Positions 1 to 9,330 of a DNA stretch of 39,995 bases are shown here, piece by piece. The DNA is from an uncultured Lachnospiraceae bacterium (GTDB lineage Bacteria; Bacillota; Clostridia; Lachnospirales; Lachnospiraceae). The notes under the pieces were generated by a model. It was given only the letters and a program-made list of their open reading frames with translations, was not told the DNA's origin and did not search any database. Made by a program: the position numbers and the translations under genes. The stretch spans positions 1 through 39,995 of the forward strand of contig CAQGLR010000035.1 in the NCBI GenBank assembly GCA_948794795.1, written 5' to 3'. How positions within the stretch are numbered: the first letter of the stretch is position 1; every line of letters begins with the position of its first letter.

Positions 1-150
1 GCAAATTCCAAATGTTTTACCATAAAGCAGCTGTTATGGGGGCGCTGGTGCTTAAATCTGGTATTTTCAGATTTTATGCACCACTGCGCATCCCATCCAA
101 GCGCAAGCGGCTGCTGTTGGTAAAATTTTGGAATTGCCAGAGCCAACAAA
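1..150. repeat. Nested palindromic repeat, copy A (full length)
   Basis: An almost fully self-complementary stretch of about 150 bp lying just past the 3' end of the hybrid kinase gene. Paired blocks from outside in: AATTCCAAA/TTTGGAATT (imperfect), TTTTACCA/TGGTAAAA, GCAGC/GCTGC, ATGGG/CCCAT, GCGC/GCGC, TGGTGC/GCACCA, AAATCTG/CAGATTT, with a GTATTTT loop. Bases 43-88 match copy B (18361-18406) at 45 of 46 positions, while the outer arms match copy C (5850-5911). No reading frame is evident. The left edge may be cut by the window start. It could be a non-autonomous mobile element, a large terminator or a structured RNA; the sequence alone does not decide. Confidence 0.8.
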
Positions 151-165
151 TCTGAGTATTTTAAT

Positions 166-2715
166 TTAATTAAGATATTTACCCAATATACGCTTACATT
201 CCCTAATATCGATAGGTTTAATAATATGTGCATCCATACCACATTCAAAACAATGTTGTGCATCATCAGAAAATGCATCCGCTGTCATTGCAATAATAGG
301 CAGGACATGGTCTTCCCTTTCAAGTGCCCTTATAGCCTTTGTAGCATCATATCCATTCATTACAGGCATACGTATATCCATAAGTATAGCATCATAATAA
401 CCTATCTCTGATTTTTCAAATATATCAAGACATTCCTTTCCATTTACAGCCCTTTCCAGTACAAGGTCAAATTCAGAAAGAATTTCATTAGCAATCTCCC
501 AGTTTAAATCAATATCTTCTGCAAGAAGGACATGTTTTCCACCAAAAGACACCTCTTCATCATCTTCCTGCTGCATTTCCAGCTCACTTGTATCTGGATT
601 ATTATAATGCCTTAAATGGTGGTATAAAGTTGATTTAAACAACGGTTTGGATATAAATCCCTCAATATCATCTACTGGTGCTGCTTCCTCCACATCATTC
701 CAGTCATATGCAGAAATCAAGAAAACTGGTACTCCTTTTCCTACCCTGCGCCTTATTTCCTTAATAGTTTCAATTCCATCCATATATGGCATCTTCCAGT
801 CTATCAATACAAAACGGTACTCTTCATTATTTCTATGATGCTCTTCTACCATATCTACCGCTTTATTGCCATCTGTAGTCCATTCAGCATGTGTTCCCAG
901 TTCTTCCAGGTTTGCTACTGCACTCTGGCATAATCTCTCATCATCATCTACTACAAGAATATTCCAGTCTGGAAGATGCATATCCTTTTCCTTGACATCT
1001 GCCTTCTTTAAATCTACAGCAATAAAAAATTCACTTCCTTTGCCAAGTTCACTTTCAACGCCTATAGTCCCTCCCATAATATCAACAATACTTTTTGTAA
1101 TTGCCATGCCAAGTCCAGTTCCTATAATCTTTTGTACCTGGTCAGTTTCTTCCCTTGAAAATGAATCAAAAATCTTTTCCTGGAACTCTTTTGACATACC
1201 AATACCATTATCTTTTACCTTAAAATGTGTTCTTATATATTTATCACCAAGTCCTGAAGGTTCCTGCCATACAAAAATATCTATTCTTCCTTCTTCTTTA
1301 GTAAATTTTAACGCATTTGACAGAAGATTCAGCAATACCTGGTTCAGACGCACACTGTCACAATACACATCTTCTGCAACAACGTCATTAATATAAATAT
1401 CAAAAGTCTGTCTTCTTGCTTTCACCTGTGGTTTTATAATGTTTACAATATCATCCATTGTATCACGCAATGACATAGGTGCTATATTAAGGGTAAGTTT
1501 ACCACTTTCAATCTTAGACATATCAAGTACATCATTAATTAAACCAAGAAGATGTTTACTTGACAACTTAATTTTCCTAAGACAATCCTCCACTTTCATA
1601 CTGTCACCAATATTTTTACATGCAATTTCAGTCATACCCACAATAGCATTCATAGGAGTACGTATATCATGGCTCATATTTGCAAGAAACTCACTTTTTG
1701 CCATATTGGCATGCTGTGCTTCTGCTTTAGATTTCTTAAGCATTTCCACTTGTCTTTGTGAAAACCTTAAATACATTATAAATATGCAACTAAAAAGCAA
1801 AAGAATACTGCATATAGACAAAATTATCATTCTGTTCCTGCTGCCATCCAGTGCTGTAACAACATTTCCAAACACATGATGGGGCATAACTGTAACAAGA
1901 TACCACCTTGAATTACTAGAAATGGCAGAACAATATAAATGTCTTAGTTCTCCCTCTGTATTAATAGTTGCAATATAGTCTTCTTTATTTGCTATTGCTT
2001 GTTTTAATTCTTTAATATATTCATCTGCTGTCTTGGAATCTTGTTTATCAACAATAGAACTTAAACGTTCAAAATAATTTTCCCTATATGCATCCCCATT
2101 TCTTATAATAAAATTTCCATTACTATCAATTAAATGAGTATCAACCTTTGAATTATCTGTCTTTGTAAAAAGGACTTCTTCAAGGTTTTTCATTGGAATT
2201 GCAGCTATCAGCGCAGCACTTTCACGTCCGTCCTCCATATGGTATTTTACACTTGTGCCAAATACAAATATTTTTTCATTATTTTGGTCATATCCATCTG
2301 TGACAATATTATCATTTGCTTTTAAGCTTTCTATTAATACTTCTTTATTTACACTTATATCTTTACCATAAATAGTTTCTATATCTCCATTCTTTGTACA
2401 AAAACCAAGCCATTCAAATTCCCTTACTTCTGCACTAATCTTTAACTCTTCTAATATCCTGCCAATTCCCATATTATGCTCTGGGGGAGTCCTCTGGATT
2501 ACACCCTCTACCTGCTTTATCCTGATATCTGTATTCACCTGGAATTTTTGTTGTATCTGGCTATTTATTTCTGACATATAAATATCACTGATTTCATTAA
2601 CAGATTCTCTCGTCCTGCCAGACATAAATACAGTCAGTATAGCAAATATTATAACAGACACAATAACCATAACCGCAAAACTCCGCCCTAGAAATCCTAT
2701 GACTTTTTTGTCCAT
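166..2715 (-). CDS. Membrane-bound hybrid sensor histidine kinase with two receiver domains
   Basis: A phosphorelay sensor of 849 residues. Visible order: membrane segment at about 10-31, an extracytoplasmic Cache-like sensor at about 35-290, a second membrane segment at about 295-317, a HisKA domain with the H-box histidine near residue 349 (NMSHDIRTP), an HATPase domain (DNGIGM, GTGLGM), then two receiver domains. The first receiver carries DWKMPYMDG in place of the usual phosphoacceptor context and the second has the standard DIRMPVMNG. There is no Hpt or output domain, so phosphate must pass to an unlinked partner. An AAGGGAAGGAA ribosome binding site precedes the ATG, and the promoter is at 2791-2819. 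The gene stands alone. The ligand cannot be read from the sequence. Confidence 0.93.
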   Translation of the reverse strand: MDKKVIGFLGRSFAVMVIVSVIIFAILTVFMSGRTRESVNEISDIYMSEINSQIQQKFQVNTDIRIKQVEGVIQRTPPEHNMGIGRILEELKISAEVREFEWLGFCTKNGDIETIYGKDISVNKEVLIESLKANDNIVTDGYDQNNEKIFVFGTSVKYHMEDGRESAALIAAIPMKNLEEVLFTKTDNSKVDTHLIDSNGNFIIRNGDAYRENYFERLSSIVDKQDSKTADEYIKELKQAIANKEDYIATINTEGELRHLYCSAISSNSRWYLVTVMPHHVFGNVVTALDGSRNRMIILSICSILLLFSCIFIMYLRFSQRQVEMLKKSKAEAQHANMAKSEFLANMSHDIRTPMNAIVGMTEIACKNIGDSMKVEDCLRKIKLSSKHLLGLINDVLDMSKIESGKLTLNIAPMSLRDTMDDIVNIIKPQVKARRQTFDIYINDVVAEDVYCDSVRLNQVLLNLLSNALKFTKEEGRIDIFVWQEPSGLGDKYIRTHFKVKDNGIGMSKEFQEKIFDSFSREETDQVQKIIGTGLGMAITKSIVDIMGGTIGVESELGKGSEFFIAVDLKKADVKEKDMHLPDWNILVVDDDERLCQSAVANLEELGTHAEWTTDGNKAVDMVEEHHRNNEEYRFVLIDWKMPYMDGIETIKEIRRRVGKGVPVFLISAYDWNDVEEAAPVDDIEGFISKPLFKSTLYHHLRHYNNPDTSELEMQQEDDEEVSFGGKHVLLAEDIDLNWEIANEILSEFDLVLERAVNGKECLDIFEKSEIGYYDAILMDIRMPVMNGYDATKAIRALEREDHVLPIIAMTADAFSDDAQHCFECGMDAHIIKPIDIRECKRILGKYLN

Positions 2716-2790
2716 TTTTATTCCTTCCCTTCTGTTTTTTATGACATAACCCTCTTTGGATATATAGTTTTATATTCACATTGTATTCCC

Positions 2791-2819
2791 ATTATAAGTG
2801 AGGATTATATATTTTTCAA
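2791..2819 (-). promoter_or_regulatory. SigA-type promoter of the hybrid kinase gene
   Basis: On the minus strand TTGAAA (2814-2819) and TATAAT (2791-2796) are separated by exactly 17 bp, about 75 bp upstream of the kinase start codon. This is a near-consensus housekeeping promoter. Confidence 0.7.
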
Positions 2820-2896
2820 TAGTATTTCTACCATTTTTACACTTCATATAAAAACAGTACACCAATGAATGTTAGAAAATTTTTTATTAATGACGC

Positions 2897-2938
2897 AAAA
2901 AACAAGGCATCTATTTGTTATACAGATACCTTGTTTTT
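2897..2938 (-). terminator. Terminator downstream of the flavodiiron protein gene
   Basis: The arms AACAAGGCATCT and AGATACCTTGTT form a hairpin with one mismatch, followed on the minus strand by a run of six T. It lies about 180 bp beyond the fprA stop. A-rich and T-rich flanks on both sides mean it could work in both directions. I see nothing else convincing in 2939-3114. Confidence 0.65.
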
Positions 2939-3114
2939 ATTAGACATTTTTAAATTACTTATTCCTAACAATACAGGGATTAAAACTATTATACAAACAC
3001 TACTGTTAATCCTATAAAAGCCAGGTATAAAGATTTAACCTTGCCAGAGTAATATAATCTTTGTACAGTTTGATGGTTTAAAAGCAATTTTCAAACACGC
3101 CCTAGAACATCTAT

Positions 3115-4269
3115 CTACATCATTGAATCTGCAAGTTCTTTAATAGCAGCTTTATCAGCTTCTTTCATAACTGATTTAATTGTAACCTTCTTTTCACAGA
3201 TTTCAATATCTTTCATACTTTCAAGCATATCTGTCATTTTCTTTGCAGCAACTGGTGCCCATGAACCATTCTCAATAATTGCAACTTTACGCTTCTGGTA
3301 ATTTTTGCTCTTTAAATGTGCAAGAAAATCTTCCATAACAGGGAAAAGACCTCCATCATATGTCGCTGATGCAATTACCATACGGTCATACCTGAATGCT
3401 GCTTCAATAGCTTCTGCCATATCATCCCTTGAAAGGTCAAATACCTCAAGATTTTCAACACCATTGTCTTTAAAGATTGCTGCACATTCCTTGGCTGCTT
3501 TTGCTGTATTTCCATGAATTGATGCATATGCAATAGTTACACCTGTATCTTCTGGTTTATAACTGCTCCATATATCATATTTATTTATATAATATCCTAA
3601 ATCTTCTTTAAGAACTGGTCCATGCAAAGGACATATTATTGCAATATCAAGTCCTGATGCTTTCTTAAGCAGTGCCTGTACCTGTGCGCCATATTTTCCA
3701 ACTATATTAAAGTAATAACGCCTTGCTTCACATGCCCAGTCGTCATCTTCTGAATCCAGGGCACCAAATTTACCAAAACCATCAGCAGAAAATAAAATTT
3801 TCTCACTCTTCTCATATGTAACCATAACTTCTGGCCAATGTACCATAGGAGCCATAAAGAACTGGAGTGTATGGCTTCCAATGGAGAGCTCATCTCCCTC
3901 ACTGACATTAATAGTCCTTTCAGATAAATCCAAATCAAAGAACTGCGGAAGCATCTGGAATGTTTTAGCATTGCCAACCAGTTTCATACCAGGATACATT
4001 TCTGCAATTTTCTGGATATTAGCAGCATGGTCTGGCTCAAGGTGTGAAACCACAAGATAATCAGGTGCTTTGCCTGAAAGTGCTTCTTTAAGGTTTGAAA
4101 TCCATTCGTCAGTTGCCCTTGCATCAACAGTATCCATTACTGTAATTTTGTCATCCATAATTACATATGAATTATAAGAAACACCTTCTGGCACAACATA
4201 CTGGCTTTCAAATAAATCAATATCCTTGTCATCTGCTCCAATATACTTAACGCTGTCTGTTATAAACAT
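3115..4269 (-). CDS. fprA: Flavodiiron protein (A-type flavoprotein, O2/NO reductase)
   Basis: Flavodiiron proteins reduce O2 to water and/or NO to N2O in anaerobes, taking electrons from rubredoxin or a similar donor. The 384 residues have the two expected parts: an N-terminal metallo-beta-lactamase-like domain with the diiron ligands H76-x-E78-x-D80-H81, H144, D163 and H216, and a C-terminal flavodoxin domain from about 243, with the FMN phosphate loop ASIHGNTAKAA. The length fits the minimal two-domain class, with no rubredoxin or flavin-reductase extension. A strong AAGGAGG site precedes the ATG. The gene stands alone, divergent from the methyltransferase gene. Whether O2 or NO is the real substrate cannot be told. 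Confidence 0.93.
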   Translation of the reverse strand: MFITDSVKYIGADDKDIDLFESQYVVPEGVSYNSYVIMDDKITVMDTVDARATDEWISNLKEALSGKAPDYLVVSHLEPDHAANIQKIAEMYPGMKLVGNAKTFQMLPQFFDLDLSERTINVSEGDELSIGSHTLQFFMAPMVHWPEVMVTYEKSEKILFSADGFGKFGALDSEDDDWACEARRYYFNIVGKYGAQVQALLKKASGLDIAIICPLHGPVLKEDLGYYINKYDIWSSYKPEDTGVTIAYASIHGNTAKAAKECAAIFKDNGVENLEVFDLSRDDMAEAIEAAFRYDRMVIASATYDGGLFPVMEDFLAHLKSKNYQKRKVAIIENGSWAPVAAKKMTDMLESMKDIEICEKKVTIKSVMKEADKAAIKELADSMM

Positions 4270-4705
4270 TGTTATTTCCTCCTTGTATACAAAAATTTAC
4301 ATATTTGGTAATTACATAACCATTATAATAACACAAATATATCTAAAATGTAAATGGTAAAAAATGCTGTATTCTGTTCCTGGTATTACTAAAATGGTTT
4401 TTAGCCATATTAATAATATAATTTTTGTATATATACCAAGTTTCTCCATATTGTTATTTTTTAAACAATATGTAATAATATATAATACCAGCACCTGGCA
4501 GGACTTTATTTAAAACAGGTTTTTATCACAGCTTTTACCAGAATGTGCTTGAAAATAAAAAAACAGGATTTACTGTTCCTGGTGCTTTTAAACACTTTAT
4601 ATTATTCCATATTAATACTGTTATGCTATCCTATAATTAATTATTTTCTGTATAAAATATGATATAATTATAATACTCTTTTAATATAAACGGAGGTAAA
4701 CTTAA
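4270..4705. other. AT-rich intergenic region between divergent fprA and ogt
   Basis: 436 bp without a credible gene. On the minus strand, arms AACAG/CTGTT (4562-4566, 4573-4577) are followed by seven T, resembling a weak terminator about 290 bp upstream of fprA. AGCACC near 4487 and GGTGCT near 4580 form widely spaced inverted arms. TATAAT-like sequence at 4663-4674 probably belongs to the ogt promoter, though no good -35 box is seen. Confidence 0.4.
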
Positions 4706-5290
4706 ATGTCATATAATAAGGTACAAATATCCCCGGATTTAGGACTATACAAAGAAATAAGTTATATACATTATTATAATTCACCTCTTGGAAGAATTAC
4801 TCTTGCAAGTAATGGCAACGCATTAACAGGGTTATGGTTTGACGGCCAGAAATACTTTGGCAGCACACTTGCTAAAGAATATATTCCAAAAGACTTGCCA
4901 GTATTTGGACAGGCAAGCCATTGGCTGGATATTTATTTTAGTGGGAAATCCCCCGGTTTTACACCATTGGTTTCTTTAAATACAACACCTTTCCGCAAAT
5001 CTGTATGGGAAATTATGCTTAAAATACCATTTGGACAAACTATGTCTTATAAGGAAATTGCATTAAAAATTGCAGAACAAAACGGGCTTAGCCATATGTC
5101 CGCACATGCAGTTGGTGGTGCAGTTGCACACAATCCTGTTTCCTTAATTATACCATGCCACAGGGTTATAGGGTCTAATGGTAACCTTACAGGATATGCA
5201 GGTGGTATTGATAAAAAAATAAAACTTCTTGATATGGAAAATGTGGATACAAAAACTTTATTTATTCCTAAAAATGGAACTGCATTGTAA
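4706..5290 (+). CDS. ogt: Methylated-DNA--protein-cysteine S-methyltransferase
   Basis: A suicide repair enzyme that moves the alkyl group from O6-methylguanine (or O4-methylthymine) to its own cysteine. The active-site motif IPCHRVIG places the acceptor cysteine at residue 151 of 194. The upstream segment with TPFRKSVWE, IPFGQTMSY and GGAVAHNP is the DNA-binding helix-turn-helix region, and the N-terminal 90 residues match the ribonuclease-like domain of this family. GGAGGT lies 8 nt before the ATG. The length is slightly above the usual 160-180 residues because of short extensions at both ends. There is no Ada-type N-terminal domain, so it is a constitutive-type repair protein rather than the adaptive-response sensor. 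Confidence 0.95.
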   Translation: MSYNKVQISPDLGLYKEISYIHYYNSPLGRITLASNGNALTGLWFDGQKYFGSTLAKEYIPKDLPVFGQASHWLDIYFSGKSPGFTPLVSLNTTPFRKSVWEIMLKIPFGQTMSYKEIALKIAEQNGLSHMSAHAVGGAVAHNPVSLIIPCHRVIGSNGNLTGYAGGIDKKIKLLDMENVDTKTLFIPKNGTAL

Positions 5291-5302
5291 ATACTTATTG
5301 GT

Positions 5303-5430
5303 TCCATACCATAATTGTCTTACCCATGCCCATCTGTATATCAGTTTCAAATGCCTGTACCATATCTGCGGTGGAGTACTGTGATATAACCAAGGTTCCC
5401 GTCACGCTATATGCTTGTTTTGTAAAACTA
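5303..5430 (-). pseudogene. Unassigned coding remnant (C-terminal fragment)
   Basis: Reading the minus strand, an open stretch of about 42 codons ends in GKTIMVWNQ and a stop near 5303. It has no start codon or ribosome binding site and begins next to the hairpin at 5430-5461. It looks like the tail of a lost protein, but I cannot name the family. It may also be chance coding potential. Confidence 0.25.
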
Positions 5431-5461
5431 ATAAAGGCGGAAACTGGATTCCGCCTTTATT
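5430..5461. terminator. Perfect 13-bp inverted repeat, bidirectional terminator
   Basis: AATAAAGGCGGAA (5430-5442) and TTCCGCCTTTATT (5449-5461) pair perfectly around a 6-base loop. It lies 140 bp past the ogt stop and overlaps the end of the integrase remnant. The T tails are short (TTTATT), so termination strength is uncertain. Confidence 0.6.
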
Positions 5462-5839
5462 CCCATTTTTTAAGCCCATAGTATGGATACTCATCCAGTA
5501 CAACATGTTTTACATGCTGGATAGAGCCAAGTTCCTCTCCAATCCCTGCAAGGACACACAGTTTTTTAATATCCTTACGGAAATTTGACCTGTCTACTGG
5601 TGACCCTTTACTTGTCCTAAATATAACCCCTGATGTAATATTTTCATGTTTTATATATGTAAAAAGTCTCCTGCCAGGATATCTGGAATTTTAATTTTTT
5701 TCTGTCTGTTTTTCCTTGTAACTTCTACCCATCCTGTTTCCAGTGCTCCTACTGTAAGTTTTTCTAATTCACAAAAACGTAAATCCATATGGCAGAGCAC
5801 TTGTACCATTTGAGTTTCCCCATTTTTTAAATTACACAA
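5457..5839 (-). pseudogene. Decayed tyrosine recombinase (integrase) fragment, frameshifted
   Basis: The segment 5651-5839 encodes LRFCELEKLTVGALE, then VEVTRKNRQKKIKIP, which matches the region around the first catalytic arginine of tyrosine recombinases; that arginine is still present in LRFCELE. The frame then breaks near 5665-5672. One frame over, it continues as YIKHENITSGVIFRT and SKGSPVDRSNFRKDIKKLC, as in intact family members, before running into an unrelated-looking tail ending LKKWE at 5457. The conserved H-x-x-R and the nucleophile tyrosine region are absent, as are the N-terminal domains. The remnant is therefore inactive and marks an old integration event between ogt and the jet operon. 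Confidence 0.75.
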
Positions 5840-5849
5840 AGATTAGTGT

Positions 5850-5911
5850 GGCAAGTTCCAAATGTTTTACCAAAAAACAGCTGTTAGTAAAATTCTGTAA
5901 CTGCCAGAGCC
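5850..5911. repeat. Nested palindromic repeat, copy C (internally deleted)
   Basis: Both outer arms of copy A (1-150) are present (GCAAGTTCCAAATGTTTTAC and AACTGCCAGAGCC), but the central hairpin is missing. In copy A the lost segment is bounded by two GCTGTT hexamers and copy C keeps a single GCTGTT, as expected for a deletion by slippage between short repeats. It is still an imperfect hairpin. Confidence 0.75.
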
Positions 5912-5971
5912 AAAATATTTGTCTGCTAAAAAAATGGTGAAATTTAAAATTACATTACATTGTAATAAAAA

Positions 5972-5996
5972 ATACCCCGTATCAATCTACGGGATA
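5972..5996 (-). terminator. Terminator closing the jetABC operon
   Basis: TACCCCGTA and TACGGGATA pair with one wobble across a short loop, and on the minus strand the stem runs into TATTTTTTATT. It lies 35 bp past the jetC stop and leaves no room for a fourth gene in the operon. Confidence 0.8.
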
Positions 5997-6030
5997 TCCT
6001 GAAATGTAATACACTATATCTGGTGTGGTA

Positions 6031-9000
6031 TTATAAACCTCCCTTTTGCATATCAAAAGTACCAATCTCCATTAAATCAGCCTGTGTCCTGATAACTGGC
6101 AAAACAACTTCACATTCACTGCCAATCAGTTCAATTTTATCAGGAGCACAGAAAATCATCTGTAAATTTTGTTCTTTCATAAATCCAAGCATAATTTTTA
6201 TATTAACTGGGTCCATTTTTGCAAATGGCTCATCAATAAACACCAGTCTTGTTGAACTAACCTTTTCATTGTAAACCATTAATAATGCAGATAATAAAAC
6301 CAGCATATATGGAATCTGTACTTCAGCACCAGAATTATATCCAGACTGTTTTGAAAGTTTAGCTTTTGTAAGGACATCATTTGTAAGAAGAATTTCATAT
6401 GTCATATAATTACGGTAATCTGCATAATTCCCAATCTGGTCTTTATCATTACTTCCAATAATATGGTTAATAATTTCATGTATATCTTTTTCAAGTTCTT
6501 TACCCTTATCATCTGTATATGATACCAGTGTACCGAATGTCATCTGGCCAGATGTTGTCCCAAGTTCTTCGCGTTCTTTTAAATACTTCGCATACTCAAG
6601 GATTTTCTCATAATCAGAACCATCCTTAACATATTTTACATCAAACTCATACCTGGACTTAAATTTTAATCTTGCAAGTTCTGCATTTATTAATTTCAAA
6701 TCATCCATTGCTGCTTCACACGATTTCAGGACAGTAAGTACAAACTCATTTTTAAATATTTCTTCATACCGTTTTGTCTGTTCTTTCAGCTTTTGTTGTA
6801 TTTCCTGCAAATCATCCATCCAGATTCTGGATTTTCTAGTTTCATATTCCGGCCTGGACTGTGCAGACATTGGCAGCTGGCCGCCAGCCGGCCTTGCAGC
6901 ATTATATGAAGCCTGGGCTCTTGTAAGTTTTTCAGAAGTTTCCTTTAACAAAGCTTCTGCATATGCCCTGTCTTGCAGCCTTCCCCCATCACTTCCTGGT
7001 CCATTTGCAATATGTTTTTTATAATCTTCTATAGCATTTTTATAAATAACATTATTTTTTATTTGGTAATCTTTTAAAATATTTTCTGCCTTAATAATAT
7101 TTTCCTGTTTTTCAGACAGTTTAATTTTATTTATATCATACTCTGTCTTAGTTTTTGACTTATTATCACGTATAACATCCTGTTCTCTTATAACATCTTC
7201 GATATCCTGTTTAAGTTTTGAAACTTGTCCAGAAAGTTCCATAAACTCAAAATTATTTTTCTGTGCTTCTTCCAGCCGCTTTAAGTATTCCTGTTTTTCT
7301 GAATAATCTGATAATGCCCTTTCATACATTTTAAAAGCATCAAAATTATAATCACCAAAGAATTCCATTGTTTTTTCCAAATACAACTTCTTCTCCTTTG
7401 CAGACTCAAGTTTTTGGCTGGCCTCTATACATAAAACATTTAAAGCCTCTAAGTTTTTGGCTGCATTAATCCTGTTAATTTCTATTGTTTCTTGTCCCAG
7501 GCAATAGAACCTGGTTCTGTCAAAACGGAGAAAATAACTATCCATAGCAACAGATATTCTTCCTTCTTCTGACATAGCATTTTCATAATTTTTCACCTGG
7601 TCTTTTGTAACAGCATGGAACCTTCCAAGCTGGTAATTAAAATACTGTTTTGCTACTGGATTTTTTACTTTAATAAAATTAACAACAGAATCCTTTTCTG
7701 TTATGATTTTTTTCTTCATCAAAAGTTTTGTATTAAATAAATGTGCATATTTATTATTTGAATTATTTAAAACATAATCTGCAATGTCATAATATCCAGG
7801 TCCAACCAGAATAGTATACCTGCGCATGCCAAGATAACTCTCAATTACATCCCGCCATGCTTCATCAGTTAGTCCAATAACATATTCACAAGCAAAACAA
7901 GCTTCTTGTGCAATTCCTCTCTTTTCAAATTCTTTATTAATCTCATTTTTAAGTGCAACATAATCTGGAACTTCTGAAAATGTGGTTTTCTTAGCATTAC
8001 ACTCGTCAATAACACGCTGCCATTTTGATTGTTGTTGATAGTTTTCATTTATAGAATCATTTATCCTCGTTAAGCCAGATATTATCTTGTCCCTGTAATT
8101 TTTTACTTCCTGGAACAATTTATTAACACTATTCTTTTTCTGTACTGCTGTAAAATTATCCAGTGACAGAGAAGATAATATATTTTTTTCTGCCACTTCC
8201 ACTTTTTCATTGTAAAACCATGCAAGCAGTTCACTAACCCTGGTCTGGAATTTATCAAGGCTGTTCTTTTCGTTTAAAAGCTTTTCCTTCTCATACTGTG
8301 CCTTTTCTAAAGCTTGTACAGCTTCATTAACCGCCTTTGAACAGTCCATGGAATCCAGGTTCTCTTTTGCCCTGTTGTATGCAGAATGTAATTCTCTCTC
8401 TTGTACAGAAACCTCCTTAAGTTTTTCCTCATATTCTGCAATCTGGCTGGAGGCTATATCCATATTTTCTTTAGCTTTTTTAATATCTTCTTTATAATCT
8501 ATAAAACGTTTATATGCAATCTTTACATCATCCGCAAAAAGAACATTTCCTGTATCCTGAACGGAATCAAAAAGCCTAAGTATTTCCTGGAGTTCATTGA
8601 TTTCATTATTAATAGCAGAAAAGTTTATATTTAACCTGTCAATATTATTCTTTGCTTCTACAAATTTAGAGAAATCAATTTTTTTATCTTCAAGTACACT
8701 TTCCCTGATAAACTGGTCAATTCTGGCATCTGGGTCATATGACATAATACTGCGCAGCTTTCTTCTAAAAGATGCTAATTGTTGTTCATCCAGCCGCAAT
8801 CCTGTTCTCTGCATAAATCTAAGTACACCCTCCTTCACATCCATCATTTTTAGTCCAAATGCTTTCTGCAGTCCGGATGTACTATATGGAATTATCTGCC
8901 CGCCAGACTCATATGTATGGGAAATATCATCTAAAGTTTTATTCTCTATAATATACCTCTGGGTCTTAAATCCATTGCCAGAATCTGTATCAATAGCTGT

Positions 9001-9330
9001 TCCAAGTATAAAAACTTTTTTAAGTTCTGCTTCTTCCATTTCAAGTACAATATGTGTATATACATTAGGTATTTTATCTGCTGGCCTCATATAAGTTCCA
9101 GCAGTAGCATCAAGCAAGCCCCTTGTATAAGAAGACACTGTCCTGCTTCCTTTATTCTCTGTAGACTTATTAAAAACAGTATCTCCATAAAGTGCATATT
9201 TAATTGCATCTAATAATACTGATTTACCATTTCCATTCTTGCCAGCAATCAAAGTGAAAAGGCCTGTTGGCACAGTAATCTGTCCAAATCCATACCAGTT
9301 GACCAGCCGGACTTGCTTTAATCTTATCAT
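6031..9330 (-). CDS. jetC: SMC-like ATPase of a Wadjet/Mks condensin (JetC-like)
   Basis: A loop-extruding SMC-family motor of 1099 residues. The N-terminal head has the Walker A motif GKNGNGKS at 30-37. Two long coiled coils (about 240-430 and 680-930) flank a central hinge-like globular region (about 440-660). The C-terminal head holds a signature-like NSGAEVQ and Walker B FIDEP near 1031-1035, followed by a D-loop-like AKMD. In Wadjet, JetA, JetB and JetC form a condensin that extrudes plasmid DNA and JetD cuts it. The start overlaps the jetB stop (TAATG), with GAGGAGGG ahead, so the two are translationally coupled. No nuclease domain is seen in this protein, and no jetD follows. An ancestral Mks-type chromosome-maintenance role is an alternative. 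Confidence 0.88.
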   Translation of the reverse strand: MIRLKQVRLVNWYGFGQITVPTGLFTLIAGKNGNGKSVLLDAIKYALYGDTVFNKSTENKGSRTVSSYTRGLLDATAGTYMRPADKIPNVYTHIVLEMEEAELKKVFILGTAIDTDSGNGFKTQRYIIENKTLDDISHTYESGGQIIPYSTSGLQKAFGLKMMDVKEGVLRFMQRTGLRLDEQQLASFRRKLRSIMSYDPDARIDQFIRESVLEDKKIDFSKFVEAKNNIDRLNINFSAINNEINELQEILRLFDSVQDTGNVLFADDVKIAYKRFIDYKEDIKKAKENMDIASSQIAEYEEKLKEVSVQERELHSAYNRAKENLDSMDCSKAVNEAVQALEKAQYEKEKLLNEKNSLDKFQTRVSELLAWFYNEKVEVAEKNILSSLSLDNFTAVQKKNSVNKLFQEVKNYRDKIISGLTRINDSINENYQQQSKWQRVIDECNAKKTTFSEVPDYVALKNEINKEFEKRGIAQEACFACEYVIGLTDEAWRDVIESYLGMRRYTILVGPGYYDIADYVLNNSNNKYAHLFNTKLLMKKKIITEKDSVVNFIKVKNPVAKQYFNYQLGRFHAVTKDQVKNYENAMSEEGRISVAMDSYFLRFDRTRFYCLGQETIEINRINAAKNLEALNVLCIEASQKLESAKEKKLYLEKTMEFFGDYNFDAFKMYERALSDYSEKQEYLKRLEEAQKNNFEFMELSGQVSKLKQDIEDVIREQDVIRDNKSKTKTEYDINKIKLSEKQENIIKAENILKDYQIKNNVIYKNAIEDYKKHIANGPGSDGGRLQDRAYAEALLKETSEKLTRAQASYNAARPAGGQLPMSAQSRPEYETRKSRIWMDDLQEIQQKLKEQTKRYEEIFKNEFVLTVLKSCEAAMDDLKLINAELARLKFKSRYEFDVKYVKDGSDYEKILEYAKYLKEREELGTTSGQMTFGTLVSYTDDKGKELEKDIHEIINHIIGSNDKDQIGNYADYRNYMTYEILLTNDVLTKAKLSKQSGYNSGAEVQIPYMLVLLSALLMVYNEKVSSTRLVFIDEPFAKMDPVNIKIMLGFMKEQNLQMIFCAPDKIELIGSECEVVLPVIRTQADLMEIGTFDMQKGGL

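Noticed and set aside
866..1396. 176-codon plus-strand frame
   Set aside because: Antisense shadow of the hybrid kinase; no recognisable domain.
4312..4494. 60-codon hydrophobic minus-strand frame upstream of fprA
   Set aside because: No ribosome binding site and composition explained by AT-rich intergenic DNA.
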